A stretch of 64,000 bases of DNA from Polaribacter sp. NJDZ03. GTDB taxonomy: Bacteria > Bacteroidota > Bacteroidia > Flavobacteriales > Flavobacteriaceae. The translations under genes and the position numbers were made by a program. The DNA is taken from the NCBI RefSeq assembly GCF_019263805.1, contig NZ_CP079195.1, forward strand, positions 3,087,001 through 3,151,000, written 5' to 3'. The notes under the pieces are model-generated. The model searched no databases. It was not told the DNA's origin and worked only from the letters and a program-made list of their open reading frames with translations. Shown piece after piece: positions 34,868 to 45,126 of this stretch; positions within the stretch are counted from its first letter, which is position 1; each line of letters begins with the position of its first letter.

Positions 34868-37162
34868 TTAAAAAGAATAGCCAATAGCAAAGTTAAAAAC
34901 GGGTTCGTCTGCTCTAAAATCCCAACGTTTATTTTCTTCTAAAGAAGGATCATGAAATGGTGCAGCCAAATCTAAACGGATTACAAATCCCTGTACATCT
35001 ATGCGCAAACCAAAACCTGCTCCCATACCTAACTCATTTATAAAGTTAGACGTAAATTTATCTCTAATTGTACCATCTGCATCGTTAAAATCTGAATTAG
35101 AAACGGTATTCCAAACATTACCTGCATCTGCAAAAACCGCTCCTTTTAAAATAGAGTAAATAGGAAAACGATATTCTAAATTTGCTTCTAAACGAACATT
35201 ACCTGTTTTGTCAAAGAATGAACTTGTACTTTTTGTAGTGTCATCATTATAAGTTCCAGGGCCTAAAGATCTAATATTAAATGCTCTTACGCTATAAGGT
35301 CCGCCTGCATAATATTGTTTTACAAATGGTATTACATCAGAATTTCCGTAAGCATATCCATAACCAGCAAAAAATCTGGTAGCAATTGTTTGTTCTTTTT
35401 TAGAACCAAAATTATAATGATATCTTAGATCTAGATCTGCTTTTGCATATTGTGCATATTCTAAGCCTAAAAATTTATTAGTTTCACCTGTTTTTTTATC
35501 AAACAAACTAATAGAATTACCAGCAACATCTAGTGTAGATTGTAAGAAAAATTGATGTTCTTTTTCTGAATTCAACATTTCATTATAGGTAAAAGAAAAT
35601 GTAAGTCCGCTTATAAATTGTTGGTCAAAACTGCTTTGTAAAAACGAATTATTATCTAAAATTTCTTGAAATTCGTCTGTAGTATTAGATAAACGTGTGT
35701 AGTTTATAGAAATAGGGTTAAATTCGTATGTAATGTATTTATTTGCATTCCAGGTGTACCCAAAAATACCGGTACCAGATAAAAGTGTATATAGTTGACT
35801 TCTTTTTAAATAGGTTGCACTTAAGCTGGTTTTGGTTTTGGGAATAGAATAATCAAAATAATCTTTATTAATCTTAAAAGGAGTAATAACTCTTGGGAAA
35901 ATAAGTTCGCTTTTTAGGCCTAATTCTAAACTGCTTAAACCAGAGCTACCACTAGCAATTTGCGTTTCATACCCAATATTTGTGCTAATATTTAATGTTT
36001 CGCCTCCTTTAAATAAGTTTCTGTTACTGTAGGTTAAAGACAATTCTGGCCCTGCAAAATTATTAGATTTTGTAACGGCTTGTAGTTCTACACGTAGTGC
36101 TCGCTTTGTTAATGGTGATAAAAAAATATTGGCTTCTAAACTACCAATTGTATCTGTAATTGAGTCTTTTAATTCTTTATATTGAATATTAACAAACTTA
36201 TATACACCTATGGAAGAAAGTCTTCTGGCAGTGTTTTTAGAAGCAGATGGGTTAAATCTTTCTCCTTCTTTTAAAGTGATAAATTCATCTAAATATTTTG
36301 ATTTAAAATAAACCGAATCTTGATAATAGTTTTTATCATTAAAACGACTACTGCTTACTTCTGTAGAGTCACCCAAATTATAGTTAGGATAAATATTGAT
36401 GTTTTTAACTTGATAAGGAACGGTCGATTTTTTAGGAACGTTTGCTTTTAATTTTAAAAACAAATCATATTTTTTACTATTGTTTTTATACTGATTAGTG
36501 TCGGCTTCAAAAAGTAAAAACTCTGGATTAAAATTATAATAACCATTGTTTTTTAACGCCTCATCTAACCGAAGTCTTTCTAATTTTAAACTTCCTAAAT
36601 CGAAACGCTTATTTTTTTGAAAAGGGTTGGTTGTGGTTAACCTTTTTATCTCGTTATAAATTGGAGAAACCATACTATCTATTTGATAGGTAGCCATTTT
36701 ATAAGGAGCAGGAACTTTTAAATTATAAACAATAGCTGCTTCTTTCTTTTTTTCTTTAAAGTTAGCATCTATGGTACTGTAGAAAAAGCCATAATTTTCT
36801 AATTTGTTTCTTAAAATATTTTCATTCTCCAAAACATTAATATCTGATTTATAGACCGGTTTTTGTCCTATTTTTTTATACAACCACTTACTTAAAAAAC
36901 TAGGTTTTTCTTGCTCATTTTTATAGTAATAATATAACCCAAGATGCATACCTAAAAACTTTGTATTGGGTTTAGGACTTAATACAGTAACCAAATCGTC
37001 TTGTAGTTCTTTTACCTTTTCTACGGTAGAATCGGTTTTCATAACAATGCTAGCTCCAGTGTACAAACGTTTGTTTTCTGGAATGTATTTTTTAATACTA
37101 CAACCGTAAATAAATACGAATAGTACTATTAAAAAGAGCTGTTTTTTATAGGATGCTTTCAA
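34868..37162 (-). CDS. tamL: TamL: lipid-anchored BamA/TamA-family outer-membrane protein
   Basis: A 764-residue BamA-superfamily protein and partner of TamB in outer-membrane biogenesis. The frame is open from 37297, but no Met lies near the signal sequence; a TTG at 37160-37162 gives MKASYKKQLFLIVLFVFIYG then lipobox Cys22. I choose it because it lies 7 bp past the tamB stop and just before the signal. POTRA-like regions (about 30-330) precede a 16-strand-type barrel with GGPYSVRAFNIRSLGPGTYN, LEANLEYRFPIY and the terminal GYSF aromatic end. Bacteroidota use this lipoprotein form instead of TamA. Confidence 0.9.
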   Translation of the reverse strand: MKASYKKQLFLIVLFVFIYGCSIKKYIPENKRLYTGASIVMKTDSTVEKVKELQDDLVTVLSPKPNTKFLGMHLGLYYYYKNEQEKPSFLSKWLYKKIGQKPVYKSDINVLENENILRNKLENYGFFYSTIDANFKEKKKEAAIVYNLKVPAPYKMATYQIDSMVSPIYNEIKRLTTTNPFQKNKRFDLGSLKLERLRLDEALKNNGYYNFNPEFLLFEADTNQYKNNSKKYDLFLKLKANVPKKSTVPYQVKNINIYPNYNLGDSTEVSSSRFNDKNYYQDSVYFKSKYLDEFITLKEGERFNPSASKNTARRLSSIGVYKFVNIQYKELKDSITDTIGSLEANIFLSPLTKRALRVELQAVTKSNNFAGPELSLTYSNRNLFKGGETLNISTNIGYETQIASGSSGLSSLELGLKSELIFPRVITPFKINKDYFDYSIPKTKTSLSATYLKRSQLYTLLSGTGIFGYTWNANKYITYEFNPISINYTRLSNTTDEFQEILDNNSFLQSSFDQQFISGLTFSFTYNEMLNSEKEHQFFLQSTLDVAGNSISLFDKKTGETNKFLGLEYAQYAKADLDLRYHYNFGSKKEQTIATRFFAGYGYAYGNSDVIPFVKQYYAGGPYSVRAFNIRSLGPGTYNDDTTKSTSSFFDKTGNVRLEANLEYRFPIYSILKGAVFADAGNVWNTVSNSDFNDADGTIRDKFTSNFINELGMGAGFGLRIDVQGFVIRLDLAAPFHDPSLEENKRWDFRADEPVFNFAIGYSF

Positions 37163-37169
37163 ACTTTTT

Positions 37170-40100
37170 TTACTTTTTGTTTTCTGAATTTTCAGTATTA
37201 TTTGTTGCTTTTGGTGCTGTTTGTTCTTCTTTTTTCGTTGCAGTTTTATTCTCTTTTTTAGCACGCAAAATAGAATCCCAAAGTTGATGAAATTCATTAA
37301 ATTCTTTGGTGAAAATTAATGCAATTCCGCTAACAATAGTTTGTCCGTCTATAACATTCTCAAATTCACTTTTTCTAAAACCTCTAACACGGTATCTACC
37401 ATCTTCTGTAATTTTATATTCTAAACTAAGATTACCAATTAAAGGCGATTTTTCTTCCGTAGAACTGCTGCCTTGTATGTCTACTTCGCTACCAACTCTT
37501 ACCGTTAATCTGTCGTTAAATAATTTTTTTTGAGCAGCAACATCCAATTGTGTTCTATCTGTTGGAGCATCTCCTTGATAATCTGTAAAACTATTTAAAC
37601 CAAAATCTAATTCAATACCAGAACCTCCAAGAATTTTATCGGAAAAAGAATTTAATTGTCCAGAAACAGCGTCATTTAAATTGTTTTTAGCAATTGTTGC
37701 AAAACCACCTGAACTACCATCGCTACCAGCATCTGGATAAAACCTATTTAAAACCAATAAAGAAAAAACTTGTCTGTTTAACTCATCTTCTTGTTGGTTT
37801 ACTTGTTGTACACGTTCATAAACCTGACCGCTAATGGCACCTTGTTGGTCTTCTGGCATGTCTAAATTAAAAGATATTTGCGGTTTCAACAATTCGCCAC
37901 CTATATTTAAATACACATTGAAAGGCAGTACTTGTTTGTATTTATTTTTGGTTGATGAATCTTCTCCAGAAATTTGTGATGCCATTAAGGTAGAGGCAGA
38001 GGTTTTTAAGGTGTAGCTTGTATGGATGTCTAATTTAGCATCTAACGGGTCTCCTGCCCAAGAAATTCTACTTCCAGGAACTAAAACAAATTTTCTATCT
38101 ACAACATTGTATAAGTTAAGTTCATAATGTCCGCTTGCAACCTCATAAGCACCTGTTAAGGTTATACGGCCATTAGGGTCCATCAATAAGACAAAATCTC
38201 CATCACCAGAAATCTTAAAATTATCGCCAGTTTCTTTATCAATAACAACTTTTACTGCTGCTTTTTTATCAATTTTTAAGAGCGCTTTTACATCAAACCC
38301 GGTAATTGTAGCTGTTTGCTCTTCATTTTGGGTTAAAATTGCATTTGGGTTTTTTCTATTTACAAATGCAACAACACCATCTCTCTCTTCTATATTTGTG
38401 TAACTAGAAGGCAATACATACGTAACATCTGTGTCTGGACCAACTACTAATTTTGCATTTAACTTAGGGATTTGTAAATTTCCGGTTAGTTTTGCATCTA
38501 CATTAAAAGAAACTTTTCCGTAAAGCAATTCATTGTCTTCTTTAGTAGCATTTAGTATTCTAAATTTATTTGCTTTAATATCTAAATTAAATGTAGGGTT
38601 TATAAAACTCTTGGTTTTAATGTCTCCAGAAACTATTAATGCATTTTTTTCTGCATCTAATATGGTAAAATTAGATAACGTTAAACCACTATTATCTACA
38701 TGTAAAGTTTCGTTCTGTAAATTAAATTTTGCGTTAAGTTTGGTAACTTTAAAAGCTGCATTTGTAAAAAGTAAACTCCCTTTATATTTTGGTTCAGATG
38801 TTTTTCCGGTTACTTTAAAGTTTCCAGAAAGATTACCAGAGGTTTCTTTAATTTCACCAAAAGAGAGTGTGTTTAAAGCTTGTACTTTAAAGTTGTTAAT
38901 TAGTAGGTCTAGATTTAAATTTGCATCATTATTATCTACAAAATAATCTCCTTTTAAATCTAAGTCTACAGCACCTTCTTTTAAAGCTGCATTAAAATCA
39001 TACTTTCCGTTTTCTAAAGATTTAGCATCTAAACTTAAGGTACCAAAATCTGTTTTTAACACTTGTAATTGATTAATGCTTAGATTGGCAATAATACCAG
39101 TATCACCAAAAGGTTGTTCTAAAATAAAATCGCCATTTAAAGTTCCTGATGCAATTTCTTTTTCAGGACTTAAATAATTAAAAACTTCATTTATTTTAAA
39201 ATTTTTGTAATTTAAAGCAATATGATCTTTTTCTATACGAGAAATTTTATCTGTAATTTCTATAGATTGATTGTCTTTACTGATTTTAAAATCAGAGAAT
39301 GTGAGTTTATTATTTTCAAATACAACGGCATTTGTGTTTGGAATTTTCCATTGAGTACTATTTAAGAATAAACTATCTTGATCTATGATAAACTTTAATT
39401 TATCGCTGTTTCCAGAGATGGTTGTGTTTACATTCATCAATTTTTCTCCTTTATAGAAACCTAAAAAATTAAGTGATAATTCGTTGTTTTGTTGAATACC
39501 TTTAATAATGGTTTTTGGCACATTTAAAGGGCCTGCTTTAATTTCTTTAAAACCTAAATTAAAATTGAAATCTTCATTATCTGTAAGCATAGAAAAAGAC
39601 AAACTGTCTAATTCATTATCGCTAAAATTAATGTGAGGAGCTGTAATATTAGCAGTTAGTTTTCGTTTTTTCTCTTTAAAATCGACATCAATATTTATAG
39701 TATCCAAATCTTTTAAATTTACCAAGAAGACATCTGTTAAAAGTGGTGTTTGAGAAATTTTTGCTTTTAACTTTAAATTTACAGGGCTTTTAATACTGTC
39801 AGAAATTGTAACATCTCTATAAAAATAACTAGCAACATGACGTTGTAAAGCGCTGCTAAAAGTTTGTGGGTCTGTGTTTGATTCTAAGTTTAAATCAATC
39901 ATTCTATTTTTGATAGAAACAGCTGTTGTATCTTTAGCTACAAAGGCATTAACAGCAAAGTCTCCTACTAAAAAAGTTCTGTTATTATATACAGCTACAC
40001 CGTTTTTTATAGTACTCTTTAAAGTGTATTTTTCTGAGTTTCCTGTAAAATCTAAAGAAAGTTCCATGCCCGTTTTTACTTTACGCTGCATAATACCCAG

Positions 40101-42206
40101 TGCTTCTAAATCTGCACCAATTAGATTTAAATTTACAGTTGCTTTTGTATTTACAGAGTCTAACTTTACATTTGCTATTAAATCTAAGTTTAAATTTTTA
40201 TCTTTATATATTGAAGTGATTTTTCCAATACTGTTTTTTAAATTTCCTTCTATTTGTAAGTCTTTAATTTCATACTTTTCTAACTGAAACTTAGAAATGG
40301 TCGTCTGTAGAGTGGCGTCTAAATCTTGAATACTTTTACCGCTTCCTTCCGATTTTAATTGCACACTTAATTCACCAAAATTAGGATTCATTAAAAGAGT
40401 ACCAATATTGTAATTTTCAATTTGTATATCTGTATTGTAGCTAATTTTAGCATCATTTTTAAAGTTTCCTTTAATCGTTGCAGTACCTTGCGAAGTCTTT
40501 ATTTTTGTATTGGTAATAATATTACTTAAAGTACCTTTTGCATTACTAGTTATTAAAATATTTTCTGGTAAATGAATGCCCAATGCTTTTTCGTCTACAA
40601 TTTGTAAAAGATCATTTCGTTTTGTCTTTGCTTTAAAATTTGGTATGTTTAGCTGTAACTTATCTGGTTTTGTACTGTTTTTGATGTTTCCATCTAAAGA
40701 TATTTTGGTATAATTCCCCCAATTAAGGTTGGTGTTGGCAATATTTAAATCAGCTAAAACTCCATTTATATTTACTTCACCAAAAAGTTCTTTTTTACTT
40801 AATTTGGTTAGATATTCATTTTGTTTTAAACTCGGCTGAAACGTAAAAAGTTCATCTAAAAAGAGTGAGAAAGACGGAACGCCTATGTTAATAGTTGTTT
40901 TTTCTGGTGATGAAATGAATTGAGAAAGCGATGTGTAATTCGCATTTGCAAAACCAGTAATCATACTTTTTTTGAATGCTATTTTAAGATCGGAAACTTT
41001 TAAATCTGTATCTGTTATTTCTGCATTTAAAGTGAGTTTTCTCAATCTAAAACCAGATTTTTCTTCAAAATTAAAAGTATTTAATTGCAAACCGGCTTTT
41101 TTGTCTTTCAAGAAAATATCGGATGCTTTTAAGGTTAGATCTTCTAAAACAAGTGCATTCAGATTAAAACTATTTGAGACAACTTTTTCATTGTTTACAA
41201 AATACTGAATCTTGTTATTTTCTAAGTTAACATCATTTACTTGTACGTCAAAATCTGGCCAGTTAAAAGCTAGATCATTGTTTGGTACTTCCTTAACGGT
41301 TGCAGTATTTGTTGAAACTGTTTTTAAGAGAACATCAGAATTTTTAAGCTGAAGAGTGGTAAGGTTTATTTTGTTTGTAGATAAATTAATTTCAGGGATT
41401 TCTGTATAAAAATCAGTAATTGTTACATTTGCAATTAATTGATCTTGTGGGTTTTTAAAATATGCTTTTACATTTTTTAAAGAGAATTTATTTACAGATA
41501 AAGTAGGTAAAACAGATTCTGTTGTTGAGGTATTTGAAATTACTGGTTTTTGAATAAGTTTAATATTGGTATTAGACAGCGAAATTTTATCAGCATTAAA
41601 AATCATTTTTTGTAAATCAACTTTATCCATATTGGCAGTTAGATTTCCAATTTTAAAATGACTGTCAATCCCTAAAACAGCATCATCAAAAACAACATTA
41701 ATATTTGATAATTCAAGATTTCCAAGAACAATATCTAAAGGCTCCGAAGTTGTTTTTTCAACAACCGGAGTTGGTTCTTCGGAAGCAAAAGCATCTATTA
41801 AAAACTGAAAGTTATACCCAGTAAGACTGTCTTTTCTTATAATGTTGGCACGTAAACCATTCCATTCTAAATAATCTACACCAACGGCACCTCCATTAAT
41901 CATTGCCCAAAGAGGTAAGTTTGCTTCTAAAGATTTAGAATATACCAAAGTGTCTCCTTTGGTGTCTTCTACATACAAACCGTCTAGTTGCAAGCCACCT
42001 TTAAAAGTTAAAAAAAGCTTGTCTACAGTAATTTTAGTATTTGTTTTGTCGGTAACAAAGTTTACTGCTTTGTTAACAATAATACTTTGTCCCCACGGAC
42101 TTCTAATAAATAGAATTAACAGCGTAATGAAAATAAAAAAGCCTAAAAGGACTCGTAAGAATCTTCTTAAAAAGCGATATTTTGTATTCTTTATTTTTTT
42201 AGACAC
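37170..42206 (-). CDS. tamB: TamB: translocation and assembly module inner-membrane protein
   Basis: A very long periplasm-spanning protein (1678 residues) with one N-terminal TM helix (VLLGFFIFITLLILFI) followed by RSPWGQSIIVNKAVNFVTDK, the conserved start of AsmA/TamB proteins. The body is repeated beta-taco strands (FNLDIKANKFRILNATKE is typical). The C-terminal DUF490 domain (about 1250-1600) includes GRITLTGAYEVASGHYELNL. It bridges the membranes for lipid or protein delivery to the outer membrane. I prefer GTG at 42204-42206 (MSKKIKN); a TTG 4 codons upstream leaves almost no leader after the promoter box. tamL follows. Confidence 0.93.
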   Translation of the reverse strand: MSKKIKNTKYRFLRRFLRVLLGFFIFITLLILFIRSPWGQSIIVNKAVNFVTDKTNTKITVDKLFLTFKGGLQLDGLYVEDTKGDTLVYSKSLEANLPLWAMINGGAVGVDYLEWNGLRANIIRKDSLTGYNFQFLIDAFASEEPTPVVEKTTSEPLDIVLGNLELSNINVVFDDAVLGIDSHFKIGNLTANMDKVDLQKMIFNADKISLSNTNIKLIQKPVISNTSTTESVLPTLSVNKFSLKNVKAYFKNPQDQLIANVTITDFYTEIPEINLSTNKINLTTLQLKNSDVLLKTVSTNTATVKEVPNNDLAFNWPDFDVQVNDVNLENNKIQYFVNNEKVVSNSFNLNALVLEDLTLKASDIFLKDKKAGLQLNTFNFEEKSGFRLRKLTLNAEITDTDLKVSDLKIAFKKSMITGFANANYTSLSQFISSPEKTTINIGVPSFSLFLDELFTFQPSLKQNEYLTKLSKKELFGEVNINGVLADLNIANTNLNWGNYTKISLDGNIKNSTKPDKLQLNIPNFKAKTKRNDLLQIVDEKALGIHLPENILITSNAKGTLSNIITNTKIKTSQGTATIKGNFKNDAKISYNTDIQIENYNIGTLLMNPNFGELSVQLKSEGSGKSIQDLDATLQTTISKFQLEKYEIKDLQIEGNLKNSIGKITSIYKDKNLNLDLIANVKLDSVNTKATVNLNLIGADLEALGIMQRKVKTGMELSLDFTGNSEKYTLKSTIKNGVAVYNNRTFLVGDFAVNAFVAKDTTAVSIKNRMIDLNLESNTDPQTFSSALQRHVASYFYRDVTISDSIKSPVNLKLKAKISQTPLLTDVFLVNLKDLDTINIDVDFKEKKRKLTANITAPHINFSDNELDSLSFSMLTDNEDFNFNLGFKEIKAGPLNVPKTIIKGIQQNNELSLNFLGFYKGEKLMNVNTTISGNSDKLKFIIDQDSLFLNSTQWKIPNTNAVVFENNKLTFSDFKISKDNQSIEITDKISRIEKDHIALNYKNFKINEVFNYLSPEKEIASGTLNGDFILEQPFGDTGIIANLSINQLQVLKTDFGTLSLDAKSLENGKYDFNAALKEGAVDLDLKGDYFVDNNDANLNLDLLINNFKVQALNTLSFGEIKETSGNLSGNFKVTGKTSEPKYKGSLLFTNAAFKVTKLNAKFNLQNETLHVDNSGLTLSNFTILDAEKNALIVSGDIKTKSFINPTFNLDIKANKFRILNATKEDNELLYGKVSFNVDAKLTGNLQIPKLNAKLVVGPDTDVTYVLPSSYTNIEERDGVVAFVNRKNPNAILTQNEEQTATITGFDVKALLKIDKKAAVKVVIDKETGDNFKISGDGDFVLLMDPNGRITLTGAYEVASGHYELNLYNVVDRKFVLVPGSRISWAGDPLDAKLDIHTSYTLKTSASTLMASQISGEDSSTKNKYKQVLPFNVYLNIGGELLKPQISFNLDMPEDQQGAISGQVYERVQQVNQQEDELNRQVFSLLVLNRFYPDAGSDGSSGGFATIAKNNLNDAVSGQLNSFSDKILGGSGIELDFGLNSFTDYQGDAPTDRTQLDVAAQKKLFNDRLTVRVGSEVDIQGSSSTEEKSPLIGNLSLEYKITEDGRYRVRGFRKSEFENVIDGQTIVSGIALIFTKEFNEFHQLWDSILRAKKENKTATKKEEQTAPKATNNTENSENKK

Positions 42207-42229
42207 TGTTACATACAATTTTAGTTGTG

Positions 42230-42237
42230 CAAATGTA
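42230..42237 (-). promoter_or_regulatory. Predicted -7 box for tamB-tamL
   Basis: TACATTTG on the minus strand matches TAnnTTTG, with a TTG 16 bp further upstream. It ends 23 bp before the GTG start and 11 bp before the TTG alternative, favouring GTG. Confidence 0.5.
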
Positions 42238-42378
42238 ACTTGCTATTTCTATTCAAATTGTCCTTATATCATAAATTTTTGACTCTTTTGATAAATCTTA
42301 ACGATTTCATGTTTTAAAAATCCTATTTTGAAAAAGTTTTTGCTGTTTTAAAGAGGATAAATGTTCTAAGTATTAAAA

Positions 42379-43596
42379 TTAGATAATTTCAGTTTCAATA
42401 ATAACTTCGCTTTGTAATGTTTTGTGAACAGGGCATTTAGCTGCAATTTCTTTTAGACGTAGTATTTGTTTTTCATCTAGATTTCCAACAAATTTTAATT
42501 TTTTATTTAAATGATCAAATCTGGTTGGTTTTTCTACAGCAATACCTAAATCGTCACTATGTTTTTTGGAATAGGTTATGTATACAAAAACCTCTTGTAA
42601 ATCCCATTTTTTACGCTCTGCATACATTTTTAAGGTCATTACAGTACATGCTGCTAAACCTGCGCTTAAAAAATCATACGGAGAAGGACCAAAATCATCA
42701 CCACCAACACTTGTTGGTTCATCTGCAATAAACGAGTGTTTTTTAGTTTGAATAGAAGTGGTAAAATTATCTTCTAACAAGTTTAAATGACCAACTAATT
42801 GTTCACCTTCCGTAGAAATCATATTATTTTCTTCAGGTTCAAAATAACGCTCCACCCAAGTACCAATCATATTACCCACATAAATGCTGTCTGAAGATTT
42901 TGATAATAAATGATCTGCATCGTCTAAACTTACAAAACTCTTTGGATGCATGGCATTATGATAAATTTCATGTGCATTTTCTATACCAACCACATTATCA
43001 AAAGGAGCATGCATTACCAAGATTGGTTTGCGTAAGTTTTTAATGATTTTAGGTAAATCTGTTTTACTAAAATCGTTTACAAATTCTTGATTTATTTTAA
43101 AAGGACGACCTCCAATTTTTACTTCTACGTCGCCTTTTTCTGGAATTTCGGCTGTTCCATGAGAAAATAAATGAGTTACGTGACTAACGGTTGCAGGAGC
43201 GCCAACAGTGGCAACTGCTTTTATGTTTTCTAATTTTGAAGCTGCAACAATAACTGCTGCTCCACCCAAAGAATGACCAACTAATAAGGATGGTGCTTTG
43301 TAGTTTTTTTCTAAAAAAGCATTCACTGCTAATAAATCTTCTACGTTGGCAGAAAAGTGACTTTCAGCAAATTCGCCTTCACTTCTTCCTAGTCCTGTAA
43401 AATCGAAACGTAAAACGCCAAAACCATGATTAGATAAAGAACGACTGATGTTTTTTACCGCATTAAAATTACTATTGCAAGAAAAACAATGTGCAAAAAT
43501 GGCAAATTGATTTGGTTTTTCATTTGCAGGCAATTCTAAATACGCTTGTAACTTTAAGCCTTTTTTATTTTCAATTTCTAATCTAACAGTGTTCAT
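42379..43596 (-). CDS. Alpha/beta hydrolase-OsmC fusion protein
   Basis: A 405-residue bifunctional protein. The N-terminal alpha/beta hydrolase (about 1-255) has [10 protein letters not shown] as the oxyanion region, nucleophile elbow GHSLGG (Ser109), and HAPFDNVVG and DADHLLSK for the Asp and His. The C-terminal OsmC domain (about 265-400) has [21 protein letters not shown] with the peroxidatic Cys and [14 protein letters not shown] with the second Cys. OsmC reduces organic hydroperoxides. This fusion is common in Bacteroidota. It lies 12 bp after the divergent msrA at the end of the redox cluster. Confidence 0.92.
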   Translation of the reverse strand: MNTVRLEIENKKGLKLQAYLELPANEKPNQFAIFAHCFSCNSNFNAVKNISRSLSNHGFGVLRFDFTGLGRSEGEFAESHFSANVEDLLAVNAFLEKNYKAPSLLVGHSLGGAAVIVAASKLENIKAVATVGAPATVSHVTHLFSHGTAEIPEKGDVEVKIGGRPFKINQEFVNDFSKTDLPKIIKNLRKPILVMHAPFDNVVGIENAHEIYHNAMHPKSFVSLDDADHLLSKSSDSIYVGNMIGTWVERYFEPEENNMISTEGEQLVGHLNLLEDNFTTSIQTKKHSFIADEPTSVGGDDFGPSPYDFLSAGLAACTVMTLKMYAERKKWDLQEVFVYITYSKKHSDDLGIAVEKPTRFDHLNKKLKFVGNLDEKQILRLKEIAAKCPVHKTLQSEVIIETEII

Positions 43597-43608
43597 TATT
43601 TTGATTTT

Positions 43609-44127
43609 TTAAGTAGTCGGAATAAGATGAGTAACTTTACGTATGTCAATGTTCTTTGAGAATTTTTGTAATAAGAATGTCAACTTTGGGTTGATGTAAT
43701 TCTTACAAAAAGGTTTATCAGGATTTGATTGATAATAATTCTGAAATTCTTCTGTATTCGGTTTAAAGTCTTTAAATTCTAAAACTTTAGTAATTATTTT
43801 ATATTTAAAACCGACTTGTAACTTTTCTATTATTTTTAAACAATCTTCTTTTTGTTGCTGTGTGAAATAATAAATAGCAGAACGATATTTTGTTCGCATA
43901 GAATGATTACTCGTACTTTTATGTGTTAATAAGTGGATTTCAATCAATGTTTTTAAATTGATTTTTTCAAGATCAAAATAAACAATAACAGCTTCAGAAA
44001 ATGTATTATTTTTTTCTATGGATGCAACCCAACCTTGTTCTACTTTTTCTACACCAATTAACATTTGGAAAACAGCTTCTGTACACCAATGACAACCACC
44101 ACCAAAAGCGACTTTGGTTAATTCCAT
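43609..44127 (-). CDS. Divergent MsrA-family protein
   Basis: A 172-residue MsrA-like protein. The catalytic motif VAFGGGCHWCTEAVFQ retains Cys, but His replaces the usual Phe of GCFWC. Further on, the canonical GYAGG...GHAE region is altered (GWVASIEKNNTFSEA), while YRSAIYY and ILEFKDF-type segments remain. It may reduce methionine sulfoxide poorly or act on another substrate. The start at ATG 44125-44127 (MELTKVAFGG) overlaps the aldo/keto reductase stop by 10 nt, so the two are coupled. The standard MsrA is at 46965-47501. Confidence 0.85.
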   Translation of the reverse strand: MELTKVAFGGGCHWCTEAVFQMLIGVEKVEQGWVASIEKNNTFSEAVIVYFDLEKINLKTLIEIHLLTHKSTSNHSMRTKYRSAIYYFTQQQKEDCLKIIEKLQVGFKYKIITKVLEFKDFKPNTEEFQNYYQSNPDKPFCKNYINPKLTFLLQKFSKNIDIRKVTHLIPTT

Positions 44128-45062
44128 GCCAATTGTTTTCTTTCTGTCCAATATAGATCTGGAGCAATTTTTAAAGTATTTAAGACTTCAATTTCATCAG
44201 CAGATAAGGTGAAAGAATTCAGTTTTAGGTTCTCTTTTAATTGTGCGGTTGTACTTGCGCCACTTAAAACAATACTTTCCGGAATTGTTTGCTCGCAATA
44301 TTTTAGAGAAATTGCATCCACACTAACCTGGTTCTTTTTAGCTAAATTTTCTAAAGTTGCATACATTTTGGCGTAATGAGGATAGCTTTCATTCTTAAAA
44401 ACTCTTCCATTAGCCAAAGCTTCTTTAATGACTATCGATTTATTTTGATGCACTAATTCGTCTAAAACTTCTTGTAAACTTTGGTCTAAGAAATTATAAG
44501 TTACTTGGAATACATCAAAAACGGGTGTTCCATCAACCAAAACATTCAGTGCTTTTTTAATTACTTCCACCTGGTTGGTTCCTGTGGTTGTCAAACCTAT
44601 TTTTAGGTTGAATTCTTTTTTTAAATAAGCTAAATATTCTAAGACTTCTTTATTTTCTAATACGCCCGTTTCTAAAGTGGCAGAATGAATTTGATATACT
44701 TTTAAGTAGGGTAGAAGCTGTTTAGAAAAATCCCATTGTTCTTTTAATTTAGATAAACTATGTTCTTTTACTTCGTGAACTGTTGCATTCGCATCAAAAT
44801 TTGCGGTGTACGTATATCCCCATTTTGTAGCAATTTCAATTGTTTTATCATTTTTAGTTTTCAACCATTCTAAGACCAAATCTTCGGCCAAACCATAACC
44901 AGGAGCCGTATCAAAATAACGGATTCCTAAATTATATGCTTCTTCTAATACAGAAAAACTGTGTTTTCTAAATTCAGCTAAGTTGGAGTTGTCACAGCTT
45001 TCTGTACGAACATTAATGTATTGTGGCCTTCCTAAAGCTGCGGTTCCTAATCCTAATTTCAT
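44118..45062 (-). CDS. Aldo/keto reductase
   Basis: A 314-residue NADPH-dependent reductase with a TIM-barrel. Catalytic Asp and Tyr lie in IRYFDTAPGYGLAE (about 49-62), Lys in IATKWGYTY, and the His region is KVYQIHSATLE. The C-terminal phosphate-binding part is weaker (SIVLSGASTTAQLKENL). The substrate is unknown; it may detoxify carbonyls. It is upstream of and overlapping the divergent msrA, and separated from selO by a hairpin at 45080-45111. Confidence 0.92.
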   Translation of the reverse strand: MKLGLGTAALGRPQYINVRTESCDNSNLAEFRKHSFSVLEEAYNLGIRYFDTAPGYGLAEDLVLEWLKTKNDKTIEIATKWGYTYTANFDANATVHEVKEHSLSKLKEQWDFSKQLLPYLKVYQIHSATLETGVLENKEVLEYLAYLKKEFNLKIGLTTTGTNQVEVIKKALNVLVDGTPVFDVFQVTYNFLDQSLQEVLDELVHQNKSIVIKEALANGRVFKNESYPHYAKMYATLENLAKKNQVSVDAISLKYCEQTIPESIVLSGASTTAQLKENLKLNSFTLSADEIEVLNTLKIAPDLYWTERKQLAWN

Positions 45063-45079
45063 GTTTGTATTATTTTAAG

Positions 45080-45111
45080 AGACCTCACAGCTTTTTAAAT
45101 TTGTGAGGTCT
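45080..45111 (-). terminator. Hairpin between selO and the aldo/keto reductase gene
   Basis: A perfect 10-bp stem, AGACCTCACA / TGTGAGGTCT, with a 12-nt loop, begins 16 bp past the selO stop. The T-run after it is poor, so it may attenuate rather than fully terminate. Confidence 0.55.
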
Positions 45112-45126
45112 TAATTGTATATAGTT

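Noticed and set aside
39874..40287. 137-codon plus-strand frame within tamB (a similar one at 38533-38946)
   Set aside because: Antisense to a well-supported long gene; long antisense frames are expected from its codon bias.
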